Source: Bacteroidota bacterium
GTDB taxonomy: Bacteria; Bacteroidota; Bacteroidia; Sphingobacteriales; Sphingobacteriaceae
Reading direction: 5' to 3'
Assembly (NCBI GenBank): GCA_013288485.1
Contig: JABDBW010000002.1
Span: forward strand, 1-64,000
DNA length: 64,000 nt
Below the pieces are notes generated by a model. The model ran no database searches and had not been told where the DNA came from. It saw only the letters and a list, made by a program, of their open reading frames with translations. This document shows, one piece after another, positions 30,489-40,539 of this stretch; position 1 is the first letter of the stretch; each line of letters starts with the position of its first letter. The translations under genes and the position numbers were made by a program.

Positions 30489-31326
30489 AATAAAAAAAAA
30501 CAAAAAGGATTTAGATCTCATGGAAAGGCAATTACCTACAATAACGATACAGGGCACTTCATTCACAGTAGATGTGTTGAGGGACGCATTGATAGAGTCC
30601 GGAAATCCAGGTAATGTGATCCCTTTTAAGGAAATGGCTTACGAAGGTGATCGTTACCTGCTCAGTTATGATCTGCTTGAAAAGAACCTGCCCGGAATAA
30701 GGTCTTCTGGGTTTATCGACGTTCGTGTATTGCCCTTGTCGGTACTTGATCCGGAAGGGATGGCATTGAAATACGGTAAGAGGCTTGACGAAATCATTGG
30801 CAAAACTGATTTTGAGATCAGGGTCGATCAGGATCTGTACCAACGACGGTTAAGTGGTCATCTTCCGGTGATCGAGATCATGGGCCACCCGTTCTATGTG
30901 GATGTGCGGATGGATTCCTTGAGGCCCAAAGATGATTTTTCAACACAAGGTATCCGCTTTTCTGAAATAGACAACTATGTACATCCCGACGACCAGCGTT
31001 ATTGGATACCTTATCATCCTGTATCGCATAGTATCAGGGAAATTGATACCGAAACTATCACAGAGATCCCTAAAGATATTTTTCTTGTCGAAATCCCTAC
31101 CCTTGAAAAACTTGATCCGGTGGGTTATGCCCGCTTTCACGGTCTCGATATAGAACAAACGGTCATGGCTAACCCCCTTGAAAGCAACATGATTGCTAAA
31201 ATGGTCGATTGGAAAGAATCGTGGCTTCCTGAAGCCATTAAAGAGAATTTATTGAAACAGGAAAAAAACAAGAAAAAAAATACCTCAAAGAAGACCATAC
31301 GGCGAAACCGGGGTAACCGGATGTAA
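30478..31326 (+). CDS. ICE protein with two F-x-VDV modules
   Basis: [15 protein letters not shown]...VIPFKEM and [15 protein letters not shown]...GIRFSEI; likely start [12 protein letters not shown]. Confidence 0.65.
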   Translation: MGYKIKKNKKDLDLMERQLPTITIQGTSFTVDVLRDALIESGNPGNVIPFKEMAYEGDRYLLSYDLLEKNLPGIRSSGFIDVRVLPLSVLDPEGMALKYGKRLDEIIGKTDFEIRVDQDLYQRRLSGHLPVIEIMGHPFYVDVRMDSLRPKDDFSTQGIRFSEIDNYVHPDDQRYWIPYHPVSHSIREIDTETITEIPKDIFLVEIPTLEKLDPVGYARFHGLDIEQTVMANPLESNMIAKMVDWKESWLPEAIKENLLKQEKNKKKNTSKKTIRRNRGNRM

Positions 31327-31357
31327 AATGAATTGGAGATAAAATGAAATTTTGATC

Positions 31358-31681
31358 ATGGCAAACAGTATTTATCATATTAATAAAGGCATCAATAAAG
31401 CAATAGAATTTCGCGGTCTAAAAGCGCAATATATCGGCTACCTCGCCGGTGGCCTGGTATCGCTCATGATACTATTTGCCATTTTGTATATAGCGGGTAC
31501 ACCAATCATTATTTGCCTGCCGCTTATCGGCATCCTCGGAACCATGTTATTTATGACGGTTTACAGCTACAGCCATAAATATGGGCAATATGGCCTGCTT
31601 AAAAAAGCCGCGAAAAATAGCCTGCCTTCATTTATACGGTTTCACTCTCAAAAAATATTTACCCAACTCAACACAAAATAA
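31358..31681 (+). CDS. traF: Conjugative transfer protein TraF (DUF4133)
   Basis: INKGINKAIEFRGLKAQYIGYLAGGLVSLMILFAILYIAG. Confidence 0.8.
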   Translation: MANSIYHINKGINKAIEFRGLKAQYIGYLAGGLVSLMILFAILYIAGTPIIICLPLIGILGTMLFMTVYSYSHKYGQYGLLKKAAKNSLPSFIRFHSQKIFTQLNTK

Positions 31682-31682
31682 A

Positions 31683-34157
31683 ATGGCTAAAGCGATTGAC
31701 ATAGAAAAGATCTTACCCGTCTATAAGATAGAAAATAACTGCCTGCTATCCCTTAGCGGAGATATAACGCTGGCCTATGAAGTAAGCCTGCCGGAAATAT
31801 TTACGCTATCGAACGAGGAATACGAGGCATTTCACCAGGCATGGATCAAGGCCATAAAAATACTTCCACGCTTCAGCATCCTCCACAAGCAGGATTGGTT
31901 CATTGCCGATACAGTGCGGGCAGAGTTTGAAAAACAGGATATTTCCTTTTTAAGCCGTGCAAGTGAACGTTACTTTAATGAACGCCCATTCCTGCATCAT
32001 AAATGTTATGTGCTGTTAACACAAAGACCGGGTGGCAGAAAACCTGCAAGTTCCGTGTTTTCAAATCTTTTGCGTAGGAGCTTAGCGCCGGAACAAACCG
32101 TAAACCCATTATTGTTCCAGGAATTTTTAGACAGCGCCGGGCAATTTGAGCGAATATTGACTGATAGCGGTTTTGTCAGTTTAAAACGCTTGGTGAATGA
32201 TGATCTCGCTGGTACAGACAAACATCCTGGTCTATTAGCACGATATCTTTTCCTGCTTGGTGAAGATGATGCACCGACACTAAAAGATATTCATTTTAAG
32301 GATGGCCTGAAGATCGGTGAGAATACCTGTCAATTATATACATTGGCGGATGCAGAGAATCTTCCTGCTATGTGCGGCTCACGTATCAATTATGATAAAT
32401 ATTGCACGGACAAAACCAAATTCAGCATTGGCTTTGCTTCAACTCTTGGACAACTCTTGGCTTGTAACCATATCTATAACCAGTACATCTTTATTGACGA
32501 TACGGCAAAAACTTTAAAGTTGCTCGAAGCCAAACGCCGGAGATTGCAATCCTTATCTGCTTATTCAAGGGAAAATGCCATAGCCCGTGATGCAACTGCT
32601 GATTTTCTGAATGAGGCTATATCATCACAAAGGCTTCCTGTCAAAGGGCATTTTAATGTATTGGCCTGGACGGATAAAGTAGATGAATTAAAAGACCTGC
32701 GCAATCAAATTGCTTCGGCAATGGTACAGATGGATGCCAGCCCCAAACAGGAAACAGACGGCGCACCGCAGATATTCTGGGCGGGATTGCCGGGTAACGA
32801 AGCGGATTTCCCGATGAACGATACGTTTGATACGTTCGCCGAACAAGCTGTCTGTTTCCTGAACATGGAAACGGGCTACCGCACTTCGCCAAGCCCGGTA
32901 GGTATCCGTTTAGGAGACAGGATGACAGGCCGGCCCGTTAATGTGGACATCTCCGATGAGCCGATGAAAAAGGGTATCATCACCAACCGTAACAAATTTA
33001 TTCTTGGGCCTTCAGGCAGCGGTAAATCCTTTTTTACCAACCACATGGTAAGAAGTTATTACGAACAGGGAACCCATATTGTATTGGTGGACGTGGGGCA
33101 TAGTTACAAGGGTTTATGCGATATGGTGAAAGGGTATTATTTCACCTATGATGAAAAAAATCCTATTCGTTTCAATCCTTTCTACATCAGTTCTGGCGAT
33201 ATACTGGATACAGAAAAAAAAGAAAGTATCAAGACCTTGCTATTGGCACTTTGGAAAAAAGACGATGAAGTGTTTGGTCGTTCGGAATATGTGGCGCTCT
33301 CCAACGCTTTGCAGGGATATTTTGAAAAATTGGATAAGGACAGTTCTATTTTTCCCTGCTTTAATACCTTTTATGATTTTCTGCAACAAGATTTTGTTGA
33401 GATACTTAAAGCGGATAAAGTAAAAGAAAAGGATTTCGATATTGACAATTTCCTGTACGTACTCCGGCCATATTATAGAGGCGGTGAATTTGATTACCTG
33501 CTGAACGCGACTGAAAACCTCAACCTGTTACAGGAACGGTTTATCGTGTTTGAACTGGATAATATCAAAGATCATCCTATCCTGTTCCCTGTGGTAACAA
33601 TTATTATCATGGAAGTATTTATCTCCAAAATGCGGAAGCTGAAAGGCATTCGCAAAATGATCCTGATCGAGGAAGCCTGGAAAGCCATCGCCAAAGAAGG
33701 TATGGCCGAATACATCAAATACCTGTTTAAAACAGTGCGTAAGTTCTTCGGGGAAGCTATTGTCGTAACGCAGGAAGTGGAAGACATCATTAGCTCCCCG
33801 GTGGTAAAGCAGGCGATCATCAATAATTCGGACTGCAAAATATTGCTGGACCAATCCAAATACCAGAACAAGTTTGACGCTATACAGGAACTTCTGGGCT
33901 TAACTGAAAAGGAAAAGGCATTGGTACTGTCTATTAACAAAGCCAATGATCCTGCTCGAAAATATAAGGAAGTATTTATCAGCCTGGGCGGGATGCTGAG
34001 CAGAGTGTATGCAACGGAAGTATCCACCGAAGAATATCTTGCCTACACCACCGAAGAGTCTGAAAAAGTAAAAGTGCAGCAATATGCCAAACAATTTGGC
34101 GGGGACATAAAAAAAGGTATCGCTGCATTAGCACTTGAATTAAGGAACGGAAAATAA
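31683..34157 (+). CDS. traG: TraG, VirB4-family conjugation ATPase
   Basis: Walker A ILGPSGSGKSFFTNHM; RKMILIEEAWKAIA; start likely MAKAIDIEKILPVYKIEN. Confidence 0.92.
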   Translation: MAKAIDIEKILPVYKIENNCLLSLSGDITLAYEVSLPEIFTLSNEEYEAFHQAWIKAIKILPRFSILHKQDWFIADTVRAEFEKQDISFLSRASERYFNERPFLHHKCYVLLTQRPGGRKPASSVFSNLLRRSLAPEQTVNPLLFQEFLDSAGQFERILTDSGFVSLKRLVNDDLAGTDKHPGLLARYLFLLGEDDAPTLKDIHFKDGLKIGENTCQLYTLADAENLPAMCGSRINYDKYCTDKTKFSIGFASTLGQLLACNHIYNQYIFIDDTAKTLKLLEAKRRRLQSLSAYSRENAIARDATADFLNEAISSQRLPVKGHFNVLAWTDKVDELKDLRNQIASAMVQMDASPKQETDGAPQIFWAGLPGNEADFPMNDTFDTFAEQAVCFLNMETGYRTSPSPVGIRLGDRMTGRPVNVDISDEPMKKGIITNRNKFILGPSGSGKSFFTNHMVRSYYEQGTHIVLVDVGHSYKGLCDMVKGYYFTYDEKNPIRFNPFYISSGDILDTEKKESIKTLLLALWKKDDEVFGRSEYVALSNALQGYFEKLDKDSSIFPCFNTFYDFLQQDFVEILKADKVKEKDFDIDNFLYVLRPYYRGGEFDYLLNATENLNLLQERFIVFELDNIKDHPILFPVVTIIIMEVFISKMRKLKGIRKMILIEEAWKAIAKEGMAEYIKYLFKTVRKFFGEAIVVTQEVEDIISSPVVKQAIINNSDCKILLDQSKYQNKFDAIQELLGLTEKEKALVLSINKANDPARKYKEVFISLGGMLSRVYATEVSTEEYLAYTTEESEKVKVQQYAKQFGGDIKKGIAALALELRNGK

Positions 34158-34183
34158 TATTTGATCATTTAAAATTCAAACGT

Positions 34184-34867
34184 ATGAAACACAAAGCAAA
34201 AATAGGGAGCATGGTAGTAGGAATATTGTGTTTGTTCTCGCATCCGTCTGCACAGGCGCAGATACCTATTGTCAGCCTGATCAGTAGCGCCGTAAAAAAA
34301 GTAATTGTTGCCATTGACCTGCAAGTGCAACAATTACAGAACCAAACCATTGCCTTACAGAATGCAGAAGCACAGATCGAAAATAAAATGTCGCTCGGCA
34401 ACCTGAACGATATATCAAGCTGGTTGGGCAAGGAAAAGGATCTATACAGCAGTTATTACCAGGAATTGGCACTGGTAAAGAAACTCATCACTGATTATGA
34501 TGAAGTAAAACAAGCCACGCAGCAACAGATCCAGTTGGTAAATGAGTATAAAGCAGCTTATAATTTATTCCAGCAGGATAAAAATTTTTCGCCCACGGAG
34601 ATCAATTATATGGCTACGGTTTATAACGGTATCCTGCAAGAAAGCATCCGCAACCTGAATGAAGTGGTAACAGCGGTCACAGCTCTCAGCACACAAATGA
34701 GCGATGCGGAAAGGCTGTTGATAGTACATAAAGCAACCAGCGGTATGCAAAAGAACCTCAACGATGTAAGACAATTTAATAATGCCAATATGTCCATTAC
34801 GGTGCAAAGGGCACAGGAAAACAATGATATGGAGGCAGTAAAAAAATTATATGGCCTGCCTAATTGA
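34184..34867 (+). CDS. TraI-like periplasmic conjugation protein, copy 1
   Basis: Signal peptide; MSDAERL...NNDMEAVKKLYGLPN signature shared with the next two genes. Confidence 0.65.
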   Translation: MKHKAKIGSMVVGILCLFSHPSAQAQIPIVSLISSAVKKVIVAIDLQVQQLQNQTIALQNAEAQIENKMSLGNLNDISSWLGKEKDLYSSYYQELALVKKLITDYDEVKQATQQQIQLVNEYKAAYNLFQQDKNFSPTEINYMATVYNGILQESIRNLNEVVTAVTALSTQMSDAERLLIVHKATSGMQKNLNDVRQFNNANMSITVQRAQENNDMEAVKKLYGLPN

Positions 34868-34874
34868 AATAGCA

Positions 34875-35516
34875 ATGAAAAAAATAATACTAAGCGGAAC
34901 ATTGATCCTGTGCATAGCTTATTGCCATGCGCAGGGCGTAGGCAGCATTTTTGACCAGGGGGATTCAAAGATCAAGCTGATGTTGCAGCAAATTGCGTTG
35001 CAACAAACATACCTTTCAGCGATCAAAACGGGCTATAACGATACGCAGAACGGCTTAAATACCGCGCATGATCTAAAGAATGGTACGTATAACCTGCACC
35101 AGGTCTATTTCACTTCATTAAGCAATGTTAGCCCCGCTGTTGCCAATAACCCTAAGATCAAGCTGATCGCAACTTACCAGCAACAAATTATTACCTGCTT
35201 CGACAAAGAAATTGAATGGCAAAAGCAACAAAATATCCTAAACAGGAATGAGATCGACTACATACAGTCAGTATATAACAACATACTTTCTGAATGCAGC
35301 AAAGACCTTACGGAATTGAATATGGTAGTTACTTCGGGGCAAGTACAAATGAAGGATGCAGAAAGGATCGATCACATTGACCAGATCTATACAAAGACAA
35401 GCGATAAATACAAGTTCAGCATGTCGTTTACGCAAAATACACATTCGTTCGCATTAGACAGGCAAGCCGGGGATCAGCAAATGCAGAGCATAAAACAATT
35501 GTATAACATCAAATAA
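34875..35516 (+). CDS. TraI-like periplasmic conjugation protein, copy 2
   Basis: Signal peptide; MKDAERIDHI...DQQMQSIKQLYNIK. Confidence 0.6.
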   Translation: MKKIILSGTLILCIAYCHAQGVGSIFDQGDSKIKLMLQQIALQQTYLSAIKTGYNDTQNGLNTAHDLKNGTYNLHQVYFTSLSNVSPAVANNPKIKLIATYQQQIITCFDKEIEWQKQQNILNRNEIDYIQSVYNNILSECSKDLTELNMVVTSGQVQMKDAERIDHIDQIYTKTSDKYKFSMSFTQNTHSFALDRQAGDQQMQSIKQLYNIK

Positions 35517-35528
35517 AATAAAAACGGT

Positions 35529-36173
35529 ATGAAAAAGGCAAGCATTTTATTTTTTGCACTCGTGCTATTAAGCACTATGGTACCGCTGTGCAGCCGGGCG
35601 CAAACCATTGCGCAGGATCTGCAGCAGTTGGAACTGGATTATCAAAAACTGTCGGGCCTTAAAAGTATATTGAAACAGATGTACACGGGTTACCAGGTAT
35701 TAAGCAATGGCTACAATGCCGTCAAGGGTGTAGCGCAGGGAAACTTTTCTTTGCACCAGGCTTTTTTGGACGGCTTAATGGTGGTCAGCCCAACCGTCCG
35801 TAAATATCCCAGGGTACTGGATATTATCAACGACCAGACAGAATTGGTCAGCGAATATAAATACTCCTATAACATCTTTAAGCAGGACCCTCATTTTAAC
35901 CCGGACGAGATCGGCTACATGATAGATGTTTATAACAATCTGATCAGCGGCAGCCTGCAAAACCTGAGTACGCTGACAATGATCATGAGCGATAAGCAAC
36001 TCCGCATGAGTGACAATGAACGCATACAGGCGATAGACCGGCTTTATTCGGCAGGGCACGAATCGCTTACTTTTTTAAGGCAATTCAATAACAATACGCA
36101 AACAGTTGCCGTGCAGCGGGCGCAGCAGAGCAACGACCAGCAAACACTCAAAAAATTGTACGGCATTAATTAG
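35529..36173 (+). CDS. TraI-like periplasmic conjugation protein, copy 3
   Basis: Signal peptide; MSDNERIQAIDRLY...SNDQQTLKKLYGIN. Confidence 0.65.
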   Translation: MKKASILFFALVLLSTMVPLCSRAQTIAQDLQQLELDYQKLSGLKSILKQMYTGYQVLSNGYNAVKGVAQGNFSLHQAFLDGLMVVSPTVRKYPRVLDIINDQTELVSEYKYSYNIFKQDPHFNPDEIGYMIDVYNNLISGSLQNLSTLTMIMSDKQLRMSDNERIQAIDRLYSAGHESLTFLRQFNNNTQTVAVQRAQQSNDQQTLKKLYGIN

Positions 36174-36190
36174 GAAATAACAAAACATAT

Positions 36191-37333
36191 ATGAAAAACA
36201 AGTTCAAAAAAGTTGCTTTTATAGCAACATTAGCCACGCTTTTGCCTTTGCTTTCCCATGCGCAGGACAGTACAGCCGGCTTGCAAAGCCTGGAGGGTGT
36301 ATTGAATACGCTCTATGATCAGATGATGCCTCTTTGCAGCCAGATGATAGGCATTGGGCAAGGGGTCGCGGGGTTTGCAGCTTTATGGTACATCGCTGTC
36401 AGGGTGTGGAAACATATAGCAGCCGCGGAGCCAATTGATTTTTATCCATTGCTAAGGCCCTTTGTGATCGGCTTCTGCATCCTGACATTTCCGGCGGTTA
36501 TTGCCATGATCAACGGCGTCCTGTCGCCAACTGTTACCGCTACTTCCGCAATGGTAAATAATAATAACCAGGCCATTCAAAACCTGCTTAATGCCGAACA
36601 GCGATCCAATATGCAGCCCCCGCCAAATACGAATACGAATGGCGACCCTGATAAGTATTACCAGTATTCACATCCTGATAATTCTTCGCCGTCTGGTGCA
36701 AATACGAATCCTATTGCAGACCAGTTCAGCGGCTTTGGTTTAAAAAATATGGTCAAGCGGTTGATCTTTGAGGTACTCAATGTGCTTTTTCAGGCGGCGG
36801 CGCTTTGCATTGATACCATACGGACGTTCAAGCTGATCGTGCTTGCCATATTGGGGCCTTTATGTTTCGGGCTAAGTGTCTTCGATGGTTTTCAGCACAC
36901 TTTAAAGCAATGGCTTGCGCGGTATGTCAATGTGTATATGTGGCTGCCGGTCGCGAATATCTTCGGTGCTATCATCGCAAAGATACAGGTGAATATGCTC
37001 CAGTATCAGCAAAGTGCTGTAGTATCCGGCAATGGGGTGAATGAAACGAATACCATTTACCTCATTTTCATGGTCATCGGTATCATCGGCTACCTTACTG
37101 TTCCCGGTATCGCCAATTATATCATTAATGTCGGGGGCCATGCTTTATTCAGCAAAACAGCCGCATTGGCTTCCATGGCTGTTACGTATGCAGGCAGCTC
37201 AGCTATGCAAGGCATGATGGCAGGTGGTAGTGGTTCGGGCAATACTGCCCAACCTTCAGCCGGTCCTTCTCCATCATCAGGCGGCGGAACTGCAAGCAGT
37301 TTCAACGAGGATAGACTTTCAGGGAAAACATAA
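36191..37333 (+). CDS. traJ: TraJ-like inner-membrane conjugation protein
   Basis: Multiple TM; LARYVNVYMWLPVANIFGAIIAKIQ; position in tra order. Confidence 0.85.
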   Translation: MKNKFKKVAFIATLATLLPLLSHAQDSTAGLQSLEGVLNTLYDQMMPLCSQMIGIGQGVAGFAALWYIAVRVWKHIAAAEPIDFYPLLRPFVIGFCILTFPAVIAMINGVLSPTVTATSAMVNNNNQAIQNLLNAEQRSNMQPPPNTNTNGDPDKYYQYSHPDNSSPSGANTNPIADQFSGFGLKNMVKRLIFEVLNVLFQAAALCIDTIRTFKLIVLAILGPLCFGLSVFDGFQHTLKQWLARYVNVYMWLPVANIFGAIIAKIQVNMLQYQQSAVVSGNGVNETNTIYLIFMVIGIIGYLTVPGIANYIINVGGHALFSKTAALASMAVTYAGSSAMQGMMAGGSGSGNTAQPSAGPSPSSGGGTASSFNEDRLSGKT

Positions 37334-37386
37334 CAGATAAAGTAACTCATTGTAAATATTGATCCGAAAATTTTAATGATATAATC

Positions 37387-38004
37387 ATGTTTCAGCAACT
37401 CAAAAACATCGACACTGCTTTTAAGCATATCAAAACATTCAGCCTGGTACTTATTGTGGCCTGTATGCTCATTTGTGCCTTTACACTATACAAAAGTTAC
37501 CAGTTCGTCAGCAATACCCAACAGCATATTTACATCCTTGCCAATGGCAAAGCATTGGAAGCATTCAGTGCGGACAGGAAGGACAATATTCCGGTAGAGG
37601 CAAAAGACCACGTTCGGATGTTCCATGAATACTTCTTTAACCTTGACCCTGATGAAAAGGTGATACAGGCAAATATTATACGTGCCCTATACCTCGCTGA
37701 TAATTCAGCGGAAAAGATGTACAATGACTTAAAGGAACAGGGATATTATTCCGATCTGATAGCAGGCAATATCAGCCAGCAGCTCACGATAGACAGCATA
37801 CGGGTAGATGTCGATCAATACCCTTTTTATTTCCGCTGTTATGCCAAAGAAAGGATGATCCGTACCACGTCCATTGTAACACGCAGCTTAGTTACCGAGG
37901 GCTATCTGCGTAATGTCGCACGTTCCGACAATGACCCGCACGGCTTCCTGATCGAAAAATGGAATACGCTGGAGAACAAGGACCTAAAAACAGAAAACAG
38001 ATAA
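37387..38004 (+). CDS. traK: Conjugative transfer protein TraK
   Basis: FQQLKNIDTAFKHIKTFSLVLIVACMLIC...VEAKDHVRMFHEYFFNLDPDEKVI. Confidence 0.9.
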   Translation: MFQQLKNIDTAFKHIKTFSLVLIVACMLICAFTLYKSYQFVSNTQQHIYILANGKALEAFSADRKDNIPVEAKDHVRMFHEYFFNLDPDEKVIQANIIRALYLADNSAEKMYNDLKEQGYYSDLIAGNISQQLTIDSIRVDVDQYPFYFRCYAKERMIRTTSIVTRSLVTEGYLRNVARSDNDPHGFLIEKWNTLENKDLKTENR

Positions 38005-38017
38005 AACGATGATAAAC

Positions 38018-38326
38018 ATGAAGAAAATAGTTGCCCGTATAATGGCGGGCGAAATAAGCGGCCTTCCCGCAAACAACAATGCGGCTGCGCCGGGTATCTA
38101 CACGAGAACTGTGGACTATCTGAACCAAAAAACAGTTGCATGGACCCCGCAGAGGCTTAAAGTTATGCTGATCGCGTTTTGCCTATTCATGGGGAGCGCC
38201 AGTTTATTCGTTGCAGGCAAAGCCATCCTCTCTGCGAATGGCCCGCCTGGAATATTAAAGGTAAAAAGGCTGCCAGTGCCGGTGCCATTGAGGTTGCCGC
38301 CGAAAGCCGATCCCGTGTTAAAATAA
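38018..38326 (+). CDS. TraL-like protein
   Basis: Position between TraK and TraM; one TM, Pro-rich C-terminus. Confidence 0.6.
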   Translation: MKKIVARIMAGEISGLPANNNAAAPGIYTRTVDYLNQKTVAWTPQRLKVMLIAFCLFMGSASLFVAGKAILSANGPPGILKVKRLPVPVPLRLPPKADPVLK

Positions 38327-38347
38327 ATTATTCATCATTAACGATCA

Positions 38348-39643
38348 ATGAAAATGAACAATACAAATAATGAAAAGCAGAAAAAACTGCTCTTAGTACT
38401 GCCATTACTTGCTATTCCTTTCGCTACGATGTTCTTCTGGGCATTAGGCGGCGGTAAAGCGACCCAGGCACAAGCCAACACGTCACAATTGAAGGGGCTT
38501 AATATGCAACTCCCCGGTGCCCATCTAAAAAATGACAGCGCAGAAAATAAACTGTCATTTTACGAGCAGGCAGAAAAGGATTCCGCAAAATATATAGAAG
38601 CGCGAAAAGATGACCCTTATTACAAGGCCGATACAACGATAGGCTCAAAAAGGGATACTGTACACCTGCATGATACCGGCATTATCCCTAAAGGATATAC
38701 TAATATCGGTGCTAACGGTTTTTCTGGTCATTCCATAACCAATTCACGCTTAATGCTTGCTGCGGATGAACAGCAGATCAATGAGAAACTGGCTACTTTG
38801 AACAAACAGGTCAACCAGCCTGCCCTTACACAGCCGTCACAAAATAGTACGGGCAATAGCTTGTCCGATACGGAGATCGATCAATTACAGGCAAGACTGC
38901 AAAAAATGAGCAGTTCTAATGCCCCTGACCCACAGATGCAGCAATTATCCAGTATGTTGGATAAGATACAAGAAATACAAAATCCTGGCTTGGTACAGCA
39001 AAAACTAAAGGAGCAATCTTTAAAGAACCGGGGGCAGGTATTTGCTGTATCGTCTGAAAAGAAAGAGAATACATTATCTACTTTGGAGAATGGTTCGCTG
39101 GGCGGTTTAGGCGTGGACAGCCAGCAAAACGGTTTCTATTCGTATAATGATAATGTGCCTGTTGCGGATCAGCAGAATGCTATCGAAGCGGTCATACATG
39201 AAACCCAAACGCTTGTTGCAGGTTCTACCGTGAAATTGCGTCTGGTCAATGATGTGTATATCAATGGGGCATTGATCCCCAAAGATGTTTTTGTCTTCGG
39301 TATAGCGTCCCTGAATGGAGAAAGATTGAGCATTAAGATCAGTACGATCCGTTACCGCAATTCCATATTCCCCGTTGACCTTGCCGTCTTTGACATGGAT
39401 GGCGCAGATGGCATTTATATTCCCGGCGCGATCACCCGCGATGTAGCCAAAGAATCCGCCGACCAGGGGGTTCAGAATTTAGACTTTACAACATACGACC
39501 CTTCAGTGGGCGCACAGGCGGCCAGTGCAGGGATAAGCGCCGCAAAGAGCCTGTTCAGTCGTAAAGTAAAGCTGGTTAAGGTAACGGTAAAGGCGGGCTA
39601 TCAGGTGTTGCTCCGCGATGAAAAACAGAAACAAAACAATTAA
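38348..39643 (+). CDS. traM: Conjugative transposon protein TraM
   Basis: LAIPFATMFFWALGGGK; C-terminal VPVADQQNAIEAVIHETQTLVAGSTVKLRL...VYINGALIPKDVFVFGIASLNGERL. Confidence 0.88.
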   Translation: MKMNNTNNEKQKKLLLVLPLLAIPFATMFFWALGGGKATQAQANTSQLKGLNMQLPGAHLKNDSAENKLSFYEQAEKDSAKYIEARKDDPYYKADTTIGSKRDTVHLHDTGIIPKGYTNIGANGFSGHSITNSRLMLAADEQQINEKLATLNKQVNQPALTQPSQNSTGNSLSDTEIDQLQARLQKMSSSNAPDPQMQQLSSMLDKIQEIQNPGLVQQKLKEQSLKNRGQVFAVSSEKKENTLSTLENGSLGGLGVDSQQNGFYSYNDNVPVADQQNAIEAVIHETQTLVAGSTVKLRLVNDVYINGALIPKDVFVFGIASLNGERLSIKISTIRYRNSIFPVDLAVFDMDGADGIYIPGAITRDVAKESADQGVQNLDFTTYDPSVGAQAASAGISAAKSLFSRKVKLVKVTVKAGYQVLLRDEKQKQNN

Positions 39644-39683
39644 TCAATTCAAAACAGATTTATCAATTTTTAAAATTCCAAAG

Positions 39684-40526
39684 ATGAAAAAGATCAGTGC
39701 AATTATGGTGGGAATTTTTATAACACTTACCATTGTTAAAGCATTCGCGCAGAATGTTATGGAAGCAAAGGCTTCCTTTATCAGCCCTTACAATTTGGCT
39801 GTTACCTATAATAAAACGACCAACCTCGTATTTCCTTACGCTATTAAAAGCGTGGACAGAGGCAGCAAGGATATTTTGGTCCAAAAAGCTATTGGGGTTG
39901 AAAATATATTGCAGGTAAAAGCGGCAAAACAAGGTGTTTTTGAGACTAACCTGACCGTAGTGAATGCCGATGGCAGTTTATATGCGTACATCGTGAGTTA
40001 TACGGATTCGCCTGCAAATTTGAGTTTGGTATTTACCAACCCGCAGATCCATCCGAAGCCGATCGCTGTATTTGATAAAGAGGCTACAACAAATATCATC
40101 GCTTTAAAGGCACAGGAGGTTGTTGCGAAAGAAAGAAGTATTACCAATATTAAGGATAAGGATTTTGAGATCATTTTAGATGTGAAAGGCATCTACCTCC
40201 ACAACGATGTGATCTATTTCCAGCTTGGATTGGTTAATAATTCTGCGATCAACTATGACATTCAATCTCTCCGCTTATTTATCCAGGACAAGAAAAGGAT
40301 CAAACGTACTGCTTCACAGGAGATCGAGATGCAGCCGGTATATGTATTAGGCAATACAGAACTGATCCGTCATGGTTCTGAGCAAACAGTGTGCATCGCG
40401 CTACCGAAATTTACGATACCTGACAAAAAGTATCTAACTGTCCAGTTAATGGAAAAGAACGGGGGCAGGCATTTGTCGGTCAAAATAAATAACAAAACGC
40501 TGGTGCGTTCAGGCGCATTGCTATAA
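39684..40526 (+). CDS. traN: Conjugative transposon protein TraN
   Basis: SPYNLAVTYNKTTNLVFPYAIKSVDRGSKDILVQKA; start likely MKKISAIMVG. Confidence 0.88.
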   Translation: MKKISAIMVGIFITLTIVKAFAQNVMEAKASFISPYNLAVTYNKTTNLVFPYAIKSVDRGSKDILVQKAIGVENILQVKAAKQGVFETNLTVVNADGSLYAYIVSYTDSPANLSLVFTNPQIHPKPIAVFDKEATTNIIALKAQEVVAKERSITNIKDKDFEIILDVKGIYLHNDVIYFQLGLVNNSAINYDIQSLRLFIQDKKRIKRTASQEIEMQPVYVLGNTELIRHGSEQTVCIALPKFTIPDKKYLTVQLMEKNGGRHLSVKINNKTLVRSGALL

Positions 40527-40539
40527 GATCGAACGCATC

